Assembly (NCBI GenBank): GCA_965250025.1 | Contig: OZ252283.1 | Location: 1,116,001 to 1,180,000, forward strand | DNA: 64,000 nucleotides | From: CBDDLD01 sp965250025 | GTDB taxonomy: Bacteria; Bacteroidota; Bacteroidia; Flavobacteriales; Flavobacteriaceae | Direction: 5' to 3' | Program-made: the position numbers and the translations under genes | Part shown: piece by piece, positions 1 to 8,509 of the stretch | Numbering within the stretch: the first letter of the stretch is position 1 | How the letters are laid out: every line of letters begins with the position of its first letter | The notes under the pieces: model-generated | Seen by the model: the letters and a program-made list of their open reading frames with translations, nothing else | What the model was told of the DNA's origin: nothing | Databases searched by the model: none

Positions 1-110
1 ATCTTCTTGCGACTGGAAATACAATTTTGGCGTTTATCGATATGAAACGAAACAGGCCCACGAGATGTCCTAAATATCTTTTAGACAAACTGCAAAATTA
101 TTCGTTATAA
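1..110 (+). CDS. acyl-CoA thioesterase, C-terminal 35 residues (5' end outside window)
   Basis: The third forward frame is open from the window edge to a TAA at 108-110. It reads like the end of a YbgC/FadM-type hot-dog thioesterase: a strand with ATGNTILAFIDMK, then RPTR and a final helix KYLLDKL. In this family the tail 'D-M-x-x-x-R-P-x-R-x-P-x-x-L' closes the fold. The gene runs towards yigZ and its stop overlaps yigZ's stop by six bases. Only the tail is visible, so substrate and start cannot be judged. Confidence 0.6.
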   Translation, partial: LLATGNTILAFIDMKRNRPTRCPKYLLDKLQNYSL

Positions 111-713
111 TTCACGTATTTGGATGCCGTGAATTTGCTTAAAAATTTCAAATATGGATTTGGCATTGGTTTTTCTGACAGAAATTTCAAGCATACATGT
201 TTCTCTAAGTTGCTGAGAGACAATTTTTAACTGTTTTTCTTTGACAATTCTCATTACAGTATTCATACTTGGATACCCAAATGTTATTTCATAGCGAACA
301 TCTATAGTCTTTTCTATAATTTTTGATTGTTCAATAGCAAGACTGGCAGCAGTTCTGTAGGCATTAATTAAACCGCCGACACCAAGTTTAACACCACCAA
401 AATATCTAACAACAACGATTAATATGTTGGTAAGGTCATAAGATTGTATTTGACCATATATTGGCATTCCTGCACTATTATTTGGTTCGCCATCATCATT
501 AGCCCTATACCTCCTCTTTTCGGTACCTAATTGATACGCATAACACCAATGTCTAGCTGCATAGTGTGCCTTTTTTAATTCTTGCAGCTTTAGTTTCACA
601 TCGTCTTCATTTTTTATGGGATAAGCGTAACCATAAAATTTACTATTCCTATCCTTAAATAAAGCTTCTTCTGAAGGGTTGTGTATGGTTTTATATAAAT
701 CGCTTTTTTCCAT
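105..713 (-). CDS. yigZ: YigZ/IMPACT family protein
   Basis: A 202-residue protein of the UPF0029/IMPACT family, the usual length for bacterial YigZ. The N-terminal IMPACT domain holds the family signature: NDDGEPNNSAG at residues 72-82, then VVRYFGGVKLGVGGL around 101-115. The rest (about 135-200) fits the ferredoxin-like DUF1949 domain. The eukaryotic relative IMPACT modulates Gcn2 signalling; the bacterial role is not settled, though nucleic-acid or ribosome binding has been proposed. It is the last gene of a leftward run; the EamA gene just upstream ends exactly where this ATG begins. Confidence 0.9.
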   Translation of the reverse strand: MEKSDLYKTIHNPSEEALFKDRNSKFYGYAYPIKNEDDVKLKLQELKKAHYAARHWCYAYQLGTEKRRYRANDDGEPNNSAGMPIYGQIQSYDLTNILIVVVRYFGGVKLGVGGLINAYRTAASLAIEQSKIIEKTIDVRYEITFGYPSMNTVMRIVKEKQLKIVSQQLRETCMLEISVRKTNAKSIFEIFKQIHGIQIREL

Positions 714-1576
714 TAATTTAGAGTGACTAATAAGATAGAAATAATGGCAAAAGTAATGCCTATCCAGTTTTTTCTTGAAATATGTTCGCTAAAAAGCATA
801 TAACCGATCAGAGTTGTAAGTGTTATTATGGCCACATTATTTATTGTAAATAGTGTTGAGCTCTCCAGATCTTTAATCTGTAGCGCTTTTAAGAGGTAAA
901 ATACAGAACTGTAATTAATGATTCCTAGTAGAATACCAAATGGAAGGCTTTTTAATTCAAACCGGTTTTTATGTGCCGAGATTCTATATGTTAAAATTAA
1001 AATACCTATGCATGCAGCGATGCAAAATATAGTTGAAGAAAAAACTGGTATTCCATTTTCAGGAACATGTTTAGTTTCAATATACTTCAAAGACGTATCA
1101 ATGATACCAGTGCCAAAGAATAAAAGAATGGGTAAATAAAGCGATTTTGAAAGCTTACGGCTCTTGGTATTTTTCATTGAGGTCAGAAATACTGCGATAA
1201 GTGCTAAAACAATACCTGTTGATTTTTTGAACCCTAAGCTTTCATTGTAAGCGTAGAGGCCAAAAACTATAGGAATAACAACACTCATTTTACTTGCCAC
1301 CGAAGCTACGGATAGCCCATTGTGTTGAGAGGTCAATGCCATAAGATTAAATACAGCTATAAACAGTAGCCCTAAAATTAGAGCCCCAATAAACCATTCG
1401 GAATCAATAATGGTTTTTAGGACAACAGGTTCATCGTAATGAAAAAGACCAAAAATGCATGCGGTAATATAATTGATGACAATGACTTGTAGTGTGTCAA
1501 TATTGTAGCTTTTTAAGGATCTAAAAACTACAAAAATGGCAGTAGAAGATAATATGCTTAACAGTAAATAGATCAA
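713..1576 (-). CDS. EamA/DMT-family transporter
   Basis: A 287-residue, very hydrophobic protein with about ten membrane-spanning stretches arranged as two repeats of five, the pattern of the drug/metabolite transporter (EamA) superfamily. A loop near residue 108 (YNESLG) and its counterpart near 262 (FSEHIS) occupy the same place in each half. That is the conserved 'E' helix position of EamA proteins. Such carriers export amino acids, nucleobases or other metabolites; the substrate cannot be read here. Its ATG overlaps the end of the HAD gene by four bases, so the two are probably translationally coupled. Confidence 0.85.
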   Translation of the reverse strand: MIYLLLSILSSTAIFVVFRSLKSYNIDTLQVIVINYITACIFGLFHYDEPVVLKTIIDSEWFIGALILGLLFIAVFNLMALTSQHNGLSVASVASKMSVVIPIVFGLYAYNESLGFKKSTGIVLALIAVFLTSMKNTKSRKLSKSLYLPILLFFGTGIIDTSLKYIETKHVPENGIPVFSSTIFCIAACIGILILTYRISAHKNRFELKSLPFGILLGIINYSSVFYLLKALQIKDLESSTLFTINNVAIITLTTLIGYMLFSEHISRKNWIGITFAIISILLVTLN

Positions 1577-2184
1577 AACAGATGTGCGTTTACTTTGAAA
1601 AGATTTATAACATCCTCCTTGGTTTCATCAATATTCCAAACATTGAGACCTAACTGATGGGCAGTTTCAGTATTCTCTTTGGTATCATCAATGAATAAAC
1701 AAGCCCCGGGATCAAGATCATTTTGAGTTAAGACAAATTCAAAAATATTACGATCGGGTTTTCTTAAATGAATCTCCTGAGATAAGTAGAACGCATCAAA
1801 ACACGATTTAAAATCGGCGTAAAAATCAACATGTCTTTTAATGTAATCGATATGCATATCGTTGGTGTTACTTAACAAGATCAGTTGATATGTATTGGAT
1901 GCGGCTAAATCTTTAATGAATTCCAAACGGTATTTTGGAAAGTCTTTAATAATATAATTCCAGGCATCTATCACCTCATTACGATTAAGGTTTGGGAATT
2001 TTTTAAGGTAAAAACTTATAAATGCTTCTGTTGATATCTCTCCGGTCTCATAAGCCATATTAACTTGAAGCATATCCGTATCAAGAGTTTTCATATCAAA
2101 TAAGCGAAGCGCATTCTGCATGGCTCCTTCCTTATCAAGATTGATGAAAACATCACCAAAATCAAAAATAAGTGTATTAATCAT
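1573..2184 (-). CDS. HAD-superfamily hydrolase (YihX-like)
   Basis: A subfamily IA haloacid-dehalogenase-like phosphatase of about 203 residues. Motif I is IFDFGDVF with the nucleophile Asp8. The position two residues later, normally a general acid Asp, is Gly10, as in the 'FDFGGV' YihX-type branch. Motif II is Ser105 in LLSNT, motif III Lys142 in RKPD, and motif IV the pair Asp166-Asp167 in FIDDT. A small-metabolite phosphatase such as a sugar-phosphate phosphatase is the likely activity. I chose the second in-frame ATG (2184) because family members begin right before motif I; an ATG at 2190 is possible. It overlaps ribD, so a role in the riboflavin dephosphorylation step is conceivable but unproven. 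Confidence 0.85.
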   Translation of the reverse strand: MINTLIFDFGDVFINLDKEGAMQNALRLFDMKTLDTDMLQVNMAYETGEISTEAFISFYLKKFPNLNRNEVIDAWNYIIKDFPKYRLEFIKDLAASNTYQLILLSNTNDMHIDYIKRHVDFYADFKSCFDAFYLSQEIHLRKPDRNIFEFVLTQNDLDPGACLFIDDTKENTETAHQLGLNVWNIDETKEDVINLFKVNAHLF

Positions 2185-3190
2185 TAGCATAAACGTTTAA
2201 AATATCACTTTCAATTACTTTTTTTGAAGTTATGGCTTTAGAAAGAGTTGGTGCTTTTATACCATCTTTTAACTCAACAGTACTGGTAAAAACCCGAGCT
2301 TCATCCCATAGATTTTCATCTATAAACGTTTGTAATGTTTTTGCACCACCTTCAATCAATAATGAATTGATACCTCGTTGATATAAAAAAGTACATATTT
2401 GCTGTGCGATAGGTTTTTTAAAATCGATAAGATTGTCAGTGATCCGAATAGTATCTGCTGAAGCATCAAAAATATTGTATTTAGAATCTAATTTTGATTT
2501 GGCATCTATTACTAACCTAGTAGGATGGTTGCCAGACCAATTTCTCACAGTGAGCAAAGGGTTATCATCAATAACAGTATTGGTGCCAACAAGAATAGCC
2601 TGTTCTTTTGCTCGCCATTTGTGTACCAGTTGGCGCGAATAGGTATTAGATAGCCAAACGGGTTTTGCTTCATTAGACCGGTTTTGAAGGTTTGGGGCTA
2701 TATAGCCGTCATTACTTTCAGCCCATTTTAGTATAACGTAGGGACGTTGTTTGTTATGAAAGGTGAAAAAACGTTTGTGATGGGCTTTACATTCGTTTTC
2801 TAAAACACCTACAACTACATCACAACCATGTTCAATGAGTCTTTTAACACCACGGCCAGCGACTTCAGGATTATCATCAATGCATCCAATAACTACTCTT
2901 TGGATCTTATGTTCTATAATGAGGTCACTACAAGGTGGTGTTTTACCATAATGGCTGCAGGGTTCAAGGGTTACATAAATTGTAGCATCTTTTAATAGCG
3001 AAGGATCTTTAACCGCATTTATAGCATTAACCTCAGCATGAGGACCTCCATATTTACTGGTGACACCTTCTCCAATGATACAATTATCTTTAACAATAAT
3101 AGCCCCGACCATAGGATTAGGGCGTGTGCTGCCTAATCCATTTTTAGCAATCTGTAAACACCTTAATATGTAAATCTCATCTATACTCAA
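2177..3190 (-). CDS. ribD: bifunctional riboflavin deaminase/reductase RibD
   Basis: RibD carries out two consecutive cytoplasmic steps of riboflavin synthesis: deamination of the GTP-derived diaminopyrimidine, then NADPH-dependent reduction of the ribosyl side chain. The N-terminal zinc deaminase domain (about 1-145) shows HAEVNAI at 51-57 (His51, Glu53). It also shows PCSHYGKTPPC with Cys78 and Cys87 as the other zinc ligands. The C-terminal half (about 145-337) fits the dihydrofolate-reductase-like domain, with LIEGGAKTLQ near 278. At 337 residues it is slightly shorter than E. coli RibD. The end overlaps the HAD gene. No FMN riboswitch is visible upstream. Confidence 0.95.
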   Translation of the reverse strand: MSIDEIYILRCLQIAKNGLGSTRPNPMVGAIIVKDNCIIGEGVTSKYGGPHAEVNAINAVKDPSLLKDATIYVTLEPCSHYGKTPPCSDLIIEHKIQRVVIGCIDDNPEVAGRGVKRLIEHGCDVVVGVLENECKAHHKRFFTFHNKQRPYVILKWAESNDGYIAPNLQNRSNEAKPVWLSNTYSRQLVHKWRAKEQAILVGTNTVIDDNPLLTVRNWSGNHPTRLVIDAKSKLDSKYNIFDASADTIRITDNLIDFKKPIAQQICTFLYQRGINSLLIEGGAKTLQTFIDENLWDEARVFTSTVELKDGIKAPTLSKAITSKKVIESDILNVYAND

Positions 3191-3192
3191 AG

Positions 3193-3678
3193 CTAAAACT
3201 TAATCTTTACAGTTTCTGTTTTGTCCACTTCATATGACGAGCTAAAGCCAAGAACCTTATAGTTTATATCGCCTTTATATTGGACTTTCATTTCTTGAGA
3301 TATAATACTGCTTATCAACCCTCCTAAACTCTTTTTGTTAATGATACTGTCAGTAGAGATATCGACGGTTAAAGGTATTTTAAAAGTTTCTTTTTGAGGA
3401 ACATCAAAAGTTTCAGATTTAAATTTTATCATCTTAGAATCATTTATGATGACATGCAATGCATCGGTACTTAATGTACCACCTACATCATTTGGATTAT
3501 AAAAAATAGCATCTGCACGTAATGTGATCATTTTAGAATTCGCTTTGGTAATTTGTATAGATTCAATCGATCTGAATTCTGGTTTCTCTGAAACTGTACA
3601 GGCAAAAGTCATGATGCATATGAGTAATAATACCCCACTTTTTTTAATTCTTAAAAATGAATTTATATGTATCTTCAT
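3193..3678 (-). CDS. LEA type 2 (WHy-like) lipoprotein
   Basis: A 161-residue protein with a basic start, a hydrophobic segment and a probable lipobox TFAC (Cys27), so it is probably a periplasmic lipoprotein. The rest resembles the WHy/LEA-2 beta-sandwich: alternating strands with the feature 'ADAIFYNPNDVGGT', which matches the family's 'N-P-N' turn, and a later 'FKIPLTVDIS' strand. In bacteria such domains are thought to protect or stabilise envelope components under stress. It ends two bases before ribD's ATG and probably heads the leftward operon. The exact role is unknown. Confidence 0.75.
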   Translation of the reverse strand: MKIHINSFLRIKKSGVLLLICIMTFACTVSEKPEFRSIESIQITKANSKMITLRADAIFYNPNDVGGTLSTDALHVIINDSKMIKFKSETFDVPQKETFKIPLTVDISTDSIINKKSLGGLISSIISQEMKVQYKGDINYKVLGFSSSYEVDKTETVKIKF

Positions 3679-3713
3679 GCTTTAATTTTAAGATGTAAAA
3701 ATATAATATTACT

Positions 3714-4205
3714 GTGAGTAATGATAATATAGTTATTAGAGAAATTAACACCAATGATGATAAGAAGATCGCTAAGACCATTCGGTCTGTACTTATAGAA
3801 TTTGGTGTGCCAAAAGTAGGGACTGCTTATGAAGACAGTGCACTAGATTGTATGACTAAAACCTATGAAGGTCAACGAAAGAAGTATTATGTCATTGAAA
3901 AAGGAGCGCAAATTATAGGAGGTGCCGGAATTTCACCATTAGATAATTATGAAGGAAATGTATGTGAGCTTCAAAAAATGTACTTTTTGCCCGAAGCCAG
4001 AGGCATAGGATTGGGCAGTAAAATGATGACTCAATGTTTAGAGTTTGCAAAAGAAGCAGAGTTTGAGCAATGCTATCTGGAAACCATGCCTTATATGGAT
4101 GATGCCCGAAAGTTATACCGTAAGTTTGGATTTAAAGCATTAGAATCGTCTATGGGAGATACAGGACACTACTCATGTACAGTTTGGATGATAAAAAAAA
4201 TATAG
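3714..4205 (+). CDS. GNAT-family N-acetyltransferase
   Basis: A 163-residue single-domain acetyltransferase. The acetyl-CoA pyrophosphate loop is seen as LPEARGIGLGSKMM around residues 93-106, matching the Q/R-x-x-G-x-G/A motif A. It is followed by a helix and the 'YLETMPYMDDARKLYRKFGF' stretch, which is motif B with the usual 'A-x-x-L-Y-x-x-x-G-F'. The acceptor substrate cannot be read. Translation appears to start at GTG: an in-frame stop lies six codons upstream and the next ATG is far inside the domain. It ends one base before prmC. Confidence 0.9.
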   Translation: MSNDNIVIREINTNDDKKIAKTIRSVLIEFGVPKVGTAYEDSALDCMTKTYEGQRKKYYVIEKGAQIIGGAGISPLDNYEGNVCELQKMYFLPEARGIGLGSKMMTQCLEFAKEAEFEQCYLETMPYMDDARKLYRKFGFKALESSMGDTGHYSCTVWMIKKI

Positions 4206-4206
4206 A

Positions 4207-5073
4207 TTGAAGTTAAAATTATTTCAGAAAACGTACCATGAACAACTGGATAGAACTTATGGCCCTGATGAGGTAGATAGTTTTTTCTATAGGTTGACAG
4301 AACATTATTTAGGATTATCAAGACTACAAATAGCATTGCATCCCGATACCATAATTCCTGAGGCAAAAGTACAATTAATGGTCGCTGCTCTTGAGCGCTT
4401 AAAGCGTGAGCAACCCATACAATATATTATAGGTTCTACAGAATTCTACGGATTAACCTTCAACGTAAATAGCGATGTTCTTATTCCAAGACCAGAAACT
4501 GAAGAATTGGTAGATTGGATAGTTAGAGATTGTGATCCTAGTATATACACATCACCAATTCGCATATTAGATGTAGGTACTGGCAGTGGTTGTATTGCCA
4601 TATCACTGGCAAAAAATATACCCGACGCCGTAGTTTATGCATTGGACATAAGTGAAGCAGCTTTAAAATTGGCAGAAGAGAATGCCAAACGAAATAATGT
4701 CAAGGTTAATTTCATTAAGATTGATATTTTGAATTATACACAACAATTATTACTGTCAGATCTGTTTGACATTGTAGTCTCTAATCCGCCATATGTAAGA
4801 CATTTAGAAAAGAAACACATGGCGAATAACGTTTTAGACCATGAGCCACATTTAGCGCTATTTGTTGAGGATAAAAATCCACTTGAGTTTTATGAAGCCA
4901 TTTGTCAGTTTACTGTTAATAATTTGATGACAAACGGGAAGTTGTATTTTGAAATTAACGAGTATCTTGGTGAGCAAATGAAAGTGCTGTTAGAAGCATA
5001 TAATTTTAATGAAATTGAATTAAAAAAAGATCTATTTGAAAAAAATAGAATGCTAAAAGCAAATAAAATTTAA
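4207..5073 (+). CDS. prmC: release factor glutamine methyltransferase PrmC
   Basis: PrmC methylates the glutamine of the GGQ motif in release factors RF1 and RF2, using S-adenosylmethionine, and so supports efficient termination. The N-terminal helical domain is followed by RPETEELVD at 95-103 and the AdoMet loop GTGSGC at 124-129. The catalytic NPPY signature is at 193-196. At 288 residues it has normal length. The start is a TTG one base after the stop of the GNAT gene; no better codon is in frame. Its stop shares one base with the ATG of the LOG gene, so the two are co-transcribed. Confidence 0.95.
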   Translation: MKLKLFQKTYHEQLDRTYGPDEVDSFFYRLTEHYLGLSRLQIALHPDTIIPEAKVQLMVAALERLKREQPIQYIIGSTEFYGLTFNVNSDVLIPRPETEELVDWIVRDCDPSIYTSPIRILDVGTGSGCIAISLAKNIPDAVVYALDISEAALKLAEENAKRNNVKVNFIKIDILNYTQQLLLSDLFDIVVSNPPYVRHLEKKHMANNVLDHEPHLALFVEDKNPLEFYEAICQFTVNNLMTNGKLYFEINEYLGEQMKVLLEAYNFNEIELKKDLFEKNRMLKANKI

Positions 5074-5654
5074 TGAGAAGTATTTCAGTTTTTTGTGGAA
5101 GTAGTGAAGGCAATGATGTTTCAATTATAGAAGAAGCATATAGATTAGGTGAAATTTTAGCGGGTGAAAAGATGACCTTGGTTTATGGTGCTGCTAAAAT
5201 AGGCATTATGGGTAAGGTTGCTAAAGGGGTTATAGACCATAAAGGTAAGGTGATAGGTGTAATCCCTAGCTTTTTAAGAACAAAGGAGATCGTAAACGAT
5301 TTTCTCACAGAGCTTATTGTAACTCAAAATATGCACGAACGTAAAGTCATCATGTACGAAAAGAGTGAAGGATTTATGATCATACCCGGTGGATTTGGGA
5401 CTATGGATGAGTTTTTTGAAATCACAACATGGGGACAGTTAGGGTTGCATACAAAGCCTATAGGTATTTTAAATATCAATGGCTATTATGATGCCTTGAT
5501 ATTACAATGTAAAACTATGGTTGAACGTGGGTTTTTAAAGCAAGAAAATCTCAATGCTGTAGTGGTAGATACTACCATAGAAGGATTGTTGGAGAAAATG
5601 AAAAATTATAAACCATTGGCAACACCGAAATGGTTGGAAAAAGAAGGGATATAA
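5073..5654 (+). CDS. LOG-family nucleotide 5'-monophosphate phosphoribohydrolase
   Basis: A 193-residue Rossmann-fold protein of the TIGR00730/LOG ('lysine decarboxylase-like') family. The diagnostic PGGFGTMDE is at residues 105-113, with Glu113 as the catalytic residue, and MHERK at 87-91 carries the conserved Arg. Members release the base from cytokinin-type or ordinary nucleoside monophosphates; old annotations as lysine decarboxylase are wrong. It sits between prmC and ligA with a one-base overlap upstream and no gap downstream. That indicates a single transcript but no obvious pathway link. Confidence 0.9.
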   Translation: MRSISVFCGSSEGNDVSIIEEAYRLGEILAGEKMTLVYGAAKIGIMGKVAKGVIDHKGKVIGVIPSFLRTKEIVNDFLTELIVTQNMHERKVIMYEKSEGFMIIPGGFGTMDEFFEITTWGQLGLHTKPIGILNINGYYDALILQCKTMVERGFLKQENLNAVVVDTTIEGLLEKMKNYKPLATPKWLEKEGI

Positions 5655-7649
5655 ATGGATATTAAACAAGAAATAGACGCATTACGCGACGAACTCCGAC
5701 AGCATAATTATAACTATTATGTGCTAGATGATCCCACGATTAGCGATTATGAGTTTGATGTTAAGCTTAAGGCGCTTCAAAGTTTAGAAGATAAGCATCC
5801 TGAATATTATGATTCAAACTCTCCAACACAACGAGTAGGAGGTGAAGTTACTAAAGATTTTAAGACTCTGGTGCATGAGCACCGTATGTATTCTCTAGAT
5901 AATTCGTATTCTAAAGAAGATCTTTTAGATTGGGAAAAGCGTATTAAAAAATTGGTAGATGGAGACATACAATACACTTGTGAGTTAAAATATGATGGCG
6001 CATCTATGAATCTTACATACGAAAATGGTAAATTATTGAAGGCAGTGACCAGAGGCGATGGTGTTCAGGGTGATGAGGTCACAACAAATGTAAAAACGAT
6101 AAGAACAGTGCCTTTACAACTTAAGGGTGATTTTCCGGATAGATTTGATATAAGAGGTGAAATTATATTACCCTTAGAAGGCTTTAATAGAATGAATGAA
6201 GAGCGTATAGCTAATAATGAAGAGCCTTATCGAAATCCACGAAATACGGCCTCAGGAAGTTTGAAGTTGCAAGATAGTGCTGAGGTGGCAAAACGTCCTC
6301 TAGAATGTTTATTATATAGTGTTAAAGGAGATAATTTAAACATTAAAACCCAATATGAAGGTTTAGAAAAGGCAAGATCCTGGGGATTTAAAGTGCCGGA
6401 AGAAGCCCGATTGGTGAATTCAGTAGATGAGATTCTAGAGTATGTTGCATATTGGGATGAGCATCGACATAATTTGCCTTACGAGATTGATGGCGTGGTT
6501 ATTAAAGTGAATAGCCTTTATCAGCAAGATGAATTAGGGTTTACGGCGAAAGCACCACGTTGGGCAATGGCTTATAAATTCAAAGCAGAGCAAGTCTCTA
6601 CCACATTAAAAGAAATCACATATCAGGTAGGACGAACAGGAGCCATAACACCAGTAGCAAATTTAGAACCTGTATTATTAGCTGGTACTATTGTTAAACG
6701 TGCATCATTGCATAATGCAGATCAGATTCAAAAATTAGATGTTAGAGAAGGAGATACTGTTTTTGTAGAAAAGGGAGGAGAGATCATTCCAAAGATTATT
6801 GCAGTGGATTTTACTAAGCGTTCTGAAGGAGTGTTACCGACGACTTACATTTCTGAGTGCCCAGAATGCCATACTAAACTTATTAGAATAGAGGGAGAGG
6901 CTAAACATTACTGTCCAAATTATAACGGTTGTCGGCCTCAGGTAGTTGGTAGGATTCAGCATTTTATATCACGAAAAGCAATGGATATTGAAGGTTTAGG
7001 TGGAGAAACCGTGGCACTTTTGGTTGGAGAGGGATTAATTAATGATTATTCAGATCTTTATGAGTTGACCAAAGAGCAAGTTACACCGTTAGAGCGTATG
7101 GCTGATAAGAGCGCTGAAAACTTAATTAATGGCATAGAAGCTTCTAAACAAATACCGTTTGAACGTGTTTTGTACGCCTTAGGTATACGGTATGTGGGAG
7201 AGACAGTCGCAAAAAAACTAGCCAGGCATTATAAATCTATAGAACATTTAAAAATGGCTTCCCTTTTAGATTTAACGATGGTAGATGAAATAGGGGAGCG
7301 TATTGCAGAGAGTGTAGTGAATTTCTTTTCTTCAAATGAAAATAATGAAATTGTCGATAAGTTAAAACGATATGGTGTGCAATTGGAAATATCTCAAGAA
7401 CAATTGGCAAATCAAACAGATAAACTCAAAGGTCTGTCAATAGTAGTTTCAGGGGTTTTTGAATCTGTTTCACGTAATGAGCTTAAAAAACTAATAGAAG
7501 ATAATGGTGCAAAAGTTTCTTCTTCCATATCTTCGAAAACCAGTTATTTGGTTGCTGGTAATAATATGGGACCGAGTAAGCGAGCTAAAGCTGAGCAACT
7601 TGGCGTATCAATACTTACGGAGAAAGAATTTTTACACAAGATTAAGTGA
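5655..7649 (+). CDS. ligA: NAD+-dependent DNA ligase LigA
   Basis: The replicative ligase, which seals nicks in duplex DNA with NAD+ as cofactor. The N-terminal Ia domain contains HNYNYYVLDDP (about 17-27). The adenylated lysine is Lys112 in the KYDG motif. The OB fold follows, then a zinc finger with Cys402, Cys405, Cys420 and Cys426, helix-hairpin-helix repeats, and a C-terminal BRCT domain from about 588 to the end. At 664 residues it is full length. Its ATG follows the LOG gene's stop directly. Confidence 0.97.
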   Translation: MDIKQEIDALRDELRQHNYNYYVLDDPTISDYEFDVKLKALQSLEDKHPEYYDSNSPTQRVGGEVTKDFKTLVHEHRMYSLDNSYSKEDLLDWEKRIKKLVDGDIQYTCELKYDGASMNLTYENGKLLKAVTRGDGVQGDEVTTNVKTIRTVPLQLKGDFPDRFDIRGEIILPLEGFNRMNEERIANNEEPYRNPRNTASGSLKLQDSAEVAKRPLECLLYSVKGDNLNIKTQYEGLEKARSWGFKVPEEARLVNSVDEILEYVAYWDEHRHNLPYEIDGVVIKVNSLYQQDELGFTAKAPRWAMAYKFKAEQVSTTLKEITYQVGRTGAITPVANLEPVLLAGTIVKRASLHNADQIQKLDVREGDTVFVEKGGEIIPKIIAVDFTKRSEGVLPTTYISECPECHTKLIRIEGEAKHYCPNYNGCRPQVVGRIQHFISRKAMDIEGLGGETVALLVGEGLINDYSDLYELTKEQVTPLERMADKSAENLINGIEASKQIPFERVLYALGIRYVGETVAKKLARHYKSIEHLKMASLLDLTMVDEIGERIAESVVNFFSSNENNEIVDKLKRYGVQLEISQEQLANQTDKLKGLSIVVSGVFESVSRNELKKLIEDNGAKVSSSISSKTSYLVAGNNMGPSKRAKAEQLGVSILTEKEFLHKIK

Positions 7650-7717
7650 TTTCTTACGTTAAAATCAAATATTTATCGATAAAAAGTAATTTTTAATCGT
7701 TTAATTGCAAAAAAAAT

Positions 7718-7725
7718 TATATTTG
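7718..7725 (+). promoter_or_regulatory. -7 promoter element (TATATTTG)
   Basis: An exact match to the Bacteroidota -7 consensus TAnnTTTG. It lies 23 bases before the ATG of the membrane protein at 7749, in the gap after ligA. No clear -33 TTG at the expected distance is visible. Confidence 0.5.
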
Positions 7726-7748
7726 TCATCATAATTAAGGGATTATTT

Positions 7749-8477
7749 ATGTTGATTAATAGAATTTTTAAAATTGTATTGCTCTTATTGGCGGTATTAT
7801 ACGTAGTATTTAATTCAATAAAAGATGAGCAATCTGCAGAAGGAACTAGTGCTATCGCATTGATTCTGTTAACATTTATGTATTGCAGGCATACAATCAT
7901 TAAAAAGCAACGTTTTTTCTTCTTCTTCCTTGTTTCTTTTATGGCAGCTCAGTTGGTAAGCTTTGTTTATTGGTTTACTGTGCCGGTAAGTAAAGTAGCT
8001 GTGGATTATGGTTATTATATAGCAAATGTCCTATATATTTTATCCTATATATTTCTCATAGTAATGGTTGTGAAATCTCTAAACCTTAAAGAAGTTTCCT
8101 CTAAACTTTCTGTTCCTATATTTATATTGATTGTACTAGATATCTTTTGTGTTTATATCATATCGTCTACAACAAAAACTGAATTGAATATTCCAGAATA
8201 TACATTAGAGTTTGTATATAATACTGTGATTATGGCATTATTGTCTGTAGCTTTGATTAATTACATGTATAGAAATAACAATAAAGCAATGTTGTTATTG
8301 ATAGGCACTATATTCATTGCTTTTTCGGAGATCATACAATTGGCCTATTTTTATATTTCAGATGCCAACAATTTAAATATTGTCTATTCCGTATTTTTAG
8401 TTTTAGGGTTTGTATTCTTTTATTTACAGTCTCAATTAGAGAATACTATTCCGGTTGAAGAATATCATCATGCATGA
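7749..8477 (+). CDS. membrane protein, possibly YhhN (lysoplasmalogenase)-like
   Basis: A 242-residue protein made almost entirely of hydrophobic segments, about seven or eight helices, with short charged loops and a soluble acidic tail. The layout, length and alternating helix pattern resemble the YhhN/TMEM86 family, whose animal members hydrolyse lysoplasmalogens. However, I cannot point to a decisive motif, so this stays tentative. It has its own -7 box, so it is probably transcribed separately from ligA. It converges with the 5'-nucleotidase gene, with 32 bases and no obvious terminator between them. Confidence 0.6.
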   Translation: MLINRIFKIVLLLLAVLYVVFNSIKDEQSAEGTSAIALILLTFMYCRHTIIKKQRFFFFFLVSFMAAQLVSFVYWFTVPVSKVAVDYGYYIANVLYILSYIFLIVMVVKSLNLKEVSSKLSVPIFILIVLDIFCVYIISSTTKTELNIPEYTLEFVYNTVIMALLSVALINYMYRNNNKAMLLLIGTIFIAFSEIIQLAYFYISDANNLNIVYSVFLVLGFVFFYLQSQLENTIPVEEYHHA

Positions 8478-8509
8478 GGAAAAGCATAACATGTAAAAAG
8501 TACAATGCC

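Noticed and set aside
918..1139. Forward reading frame opposite the EamA gene
   Set aside because: It lies entirely inside a clear membrane-protein gene on the other strand and has no family resemblance.
5073..5654. Lysine decarboxylase
   Set aside because: The PGGFGTMDE motif marks the LOG phosphoribohydrolase family; the decarboxylase name is an old mislabel.
8478..8509. Possible terminator between the membrane protein and the 5'-nucleotidase gene
   Set aside because: GCAT and ATGC can pair but the stem is too short and interrupted; no T tract follows.
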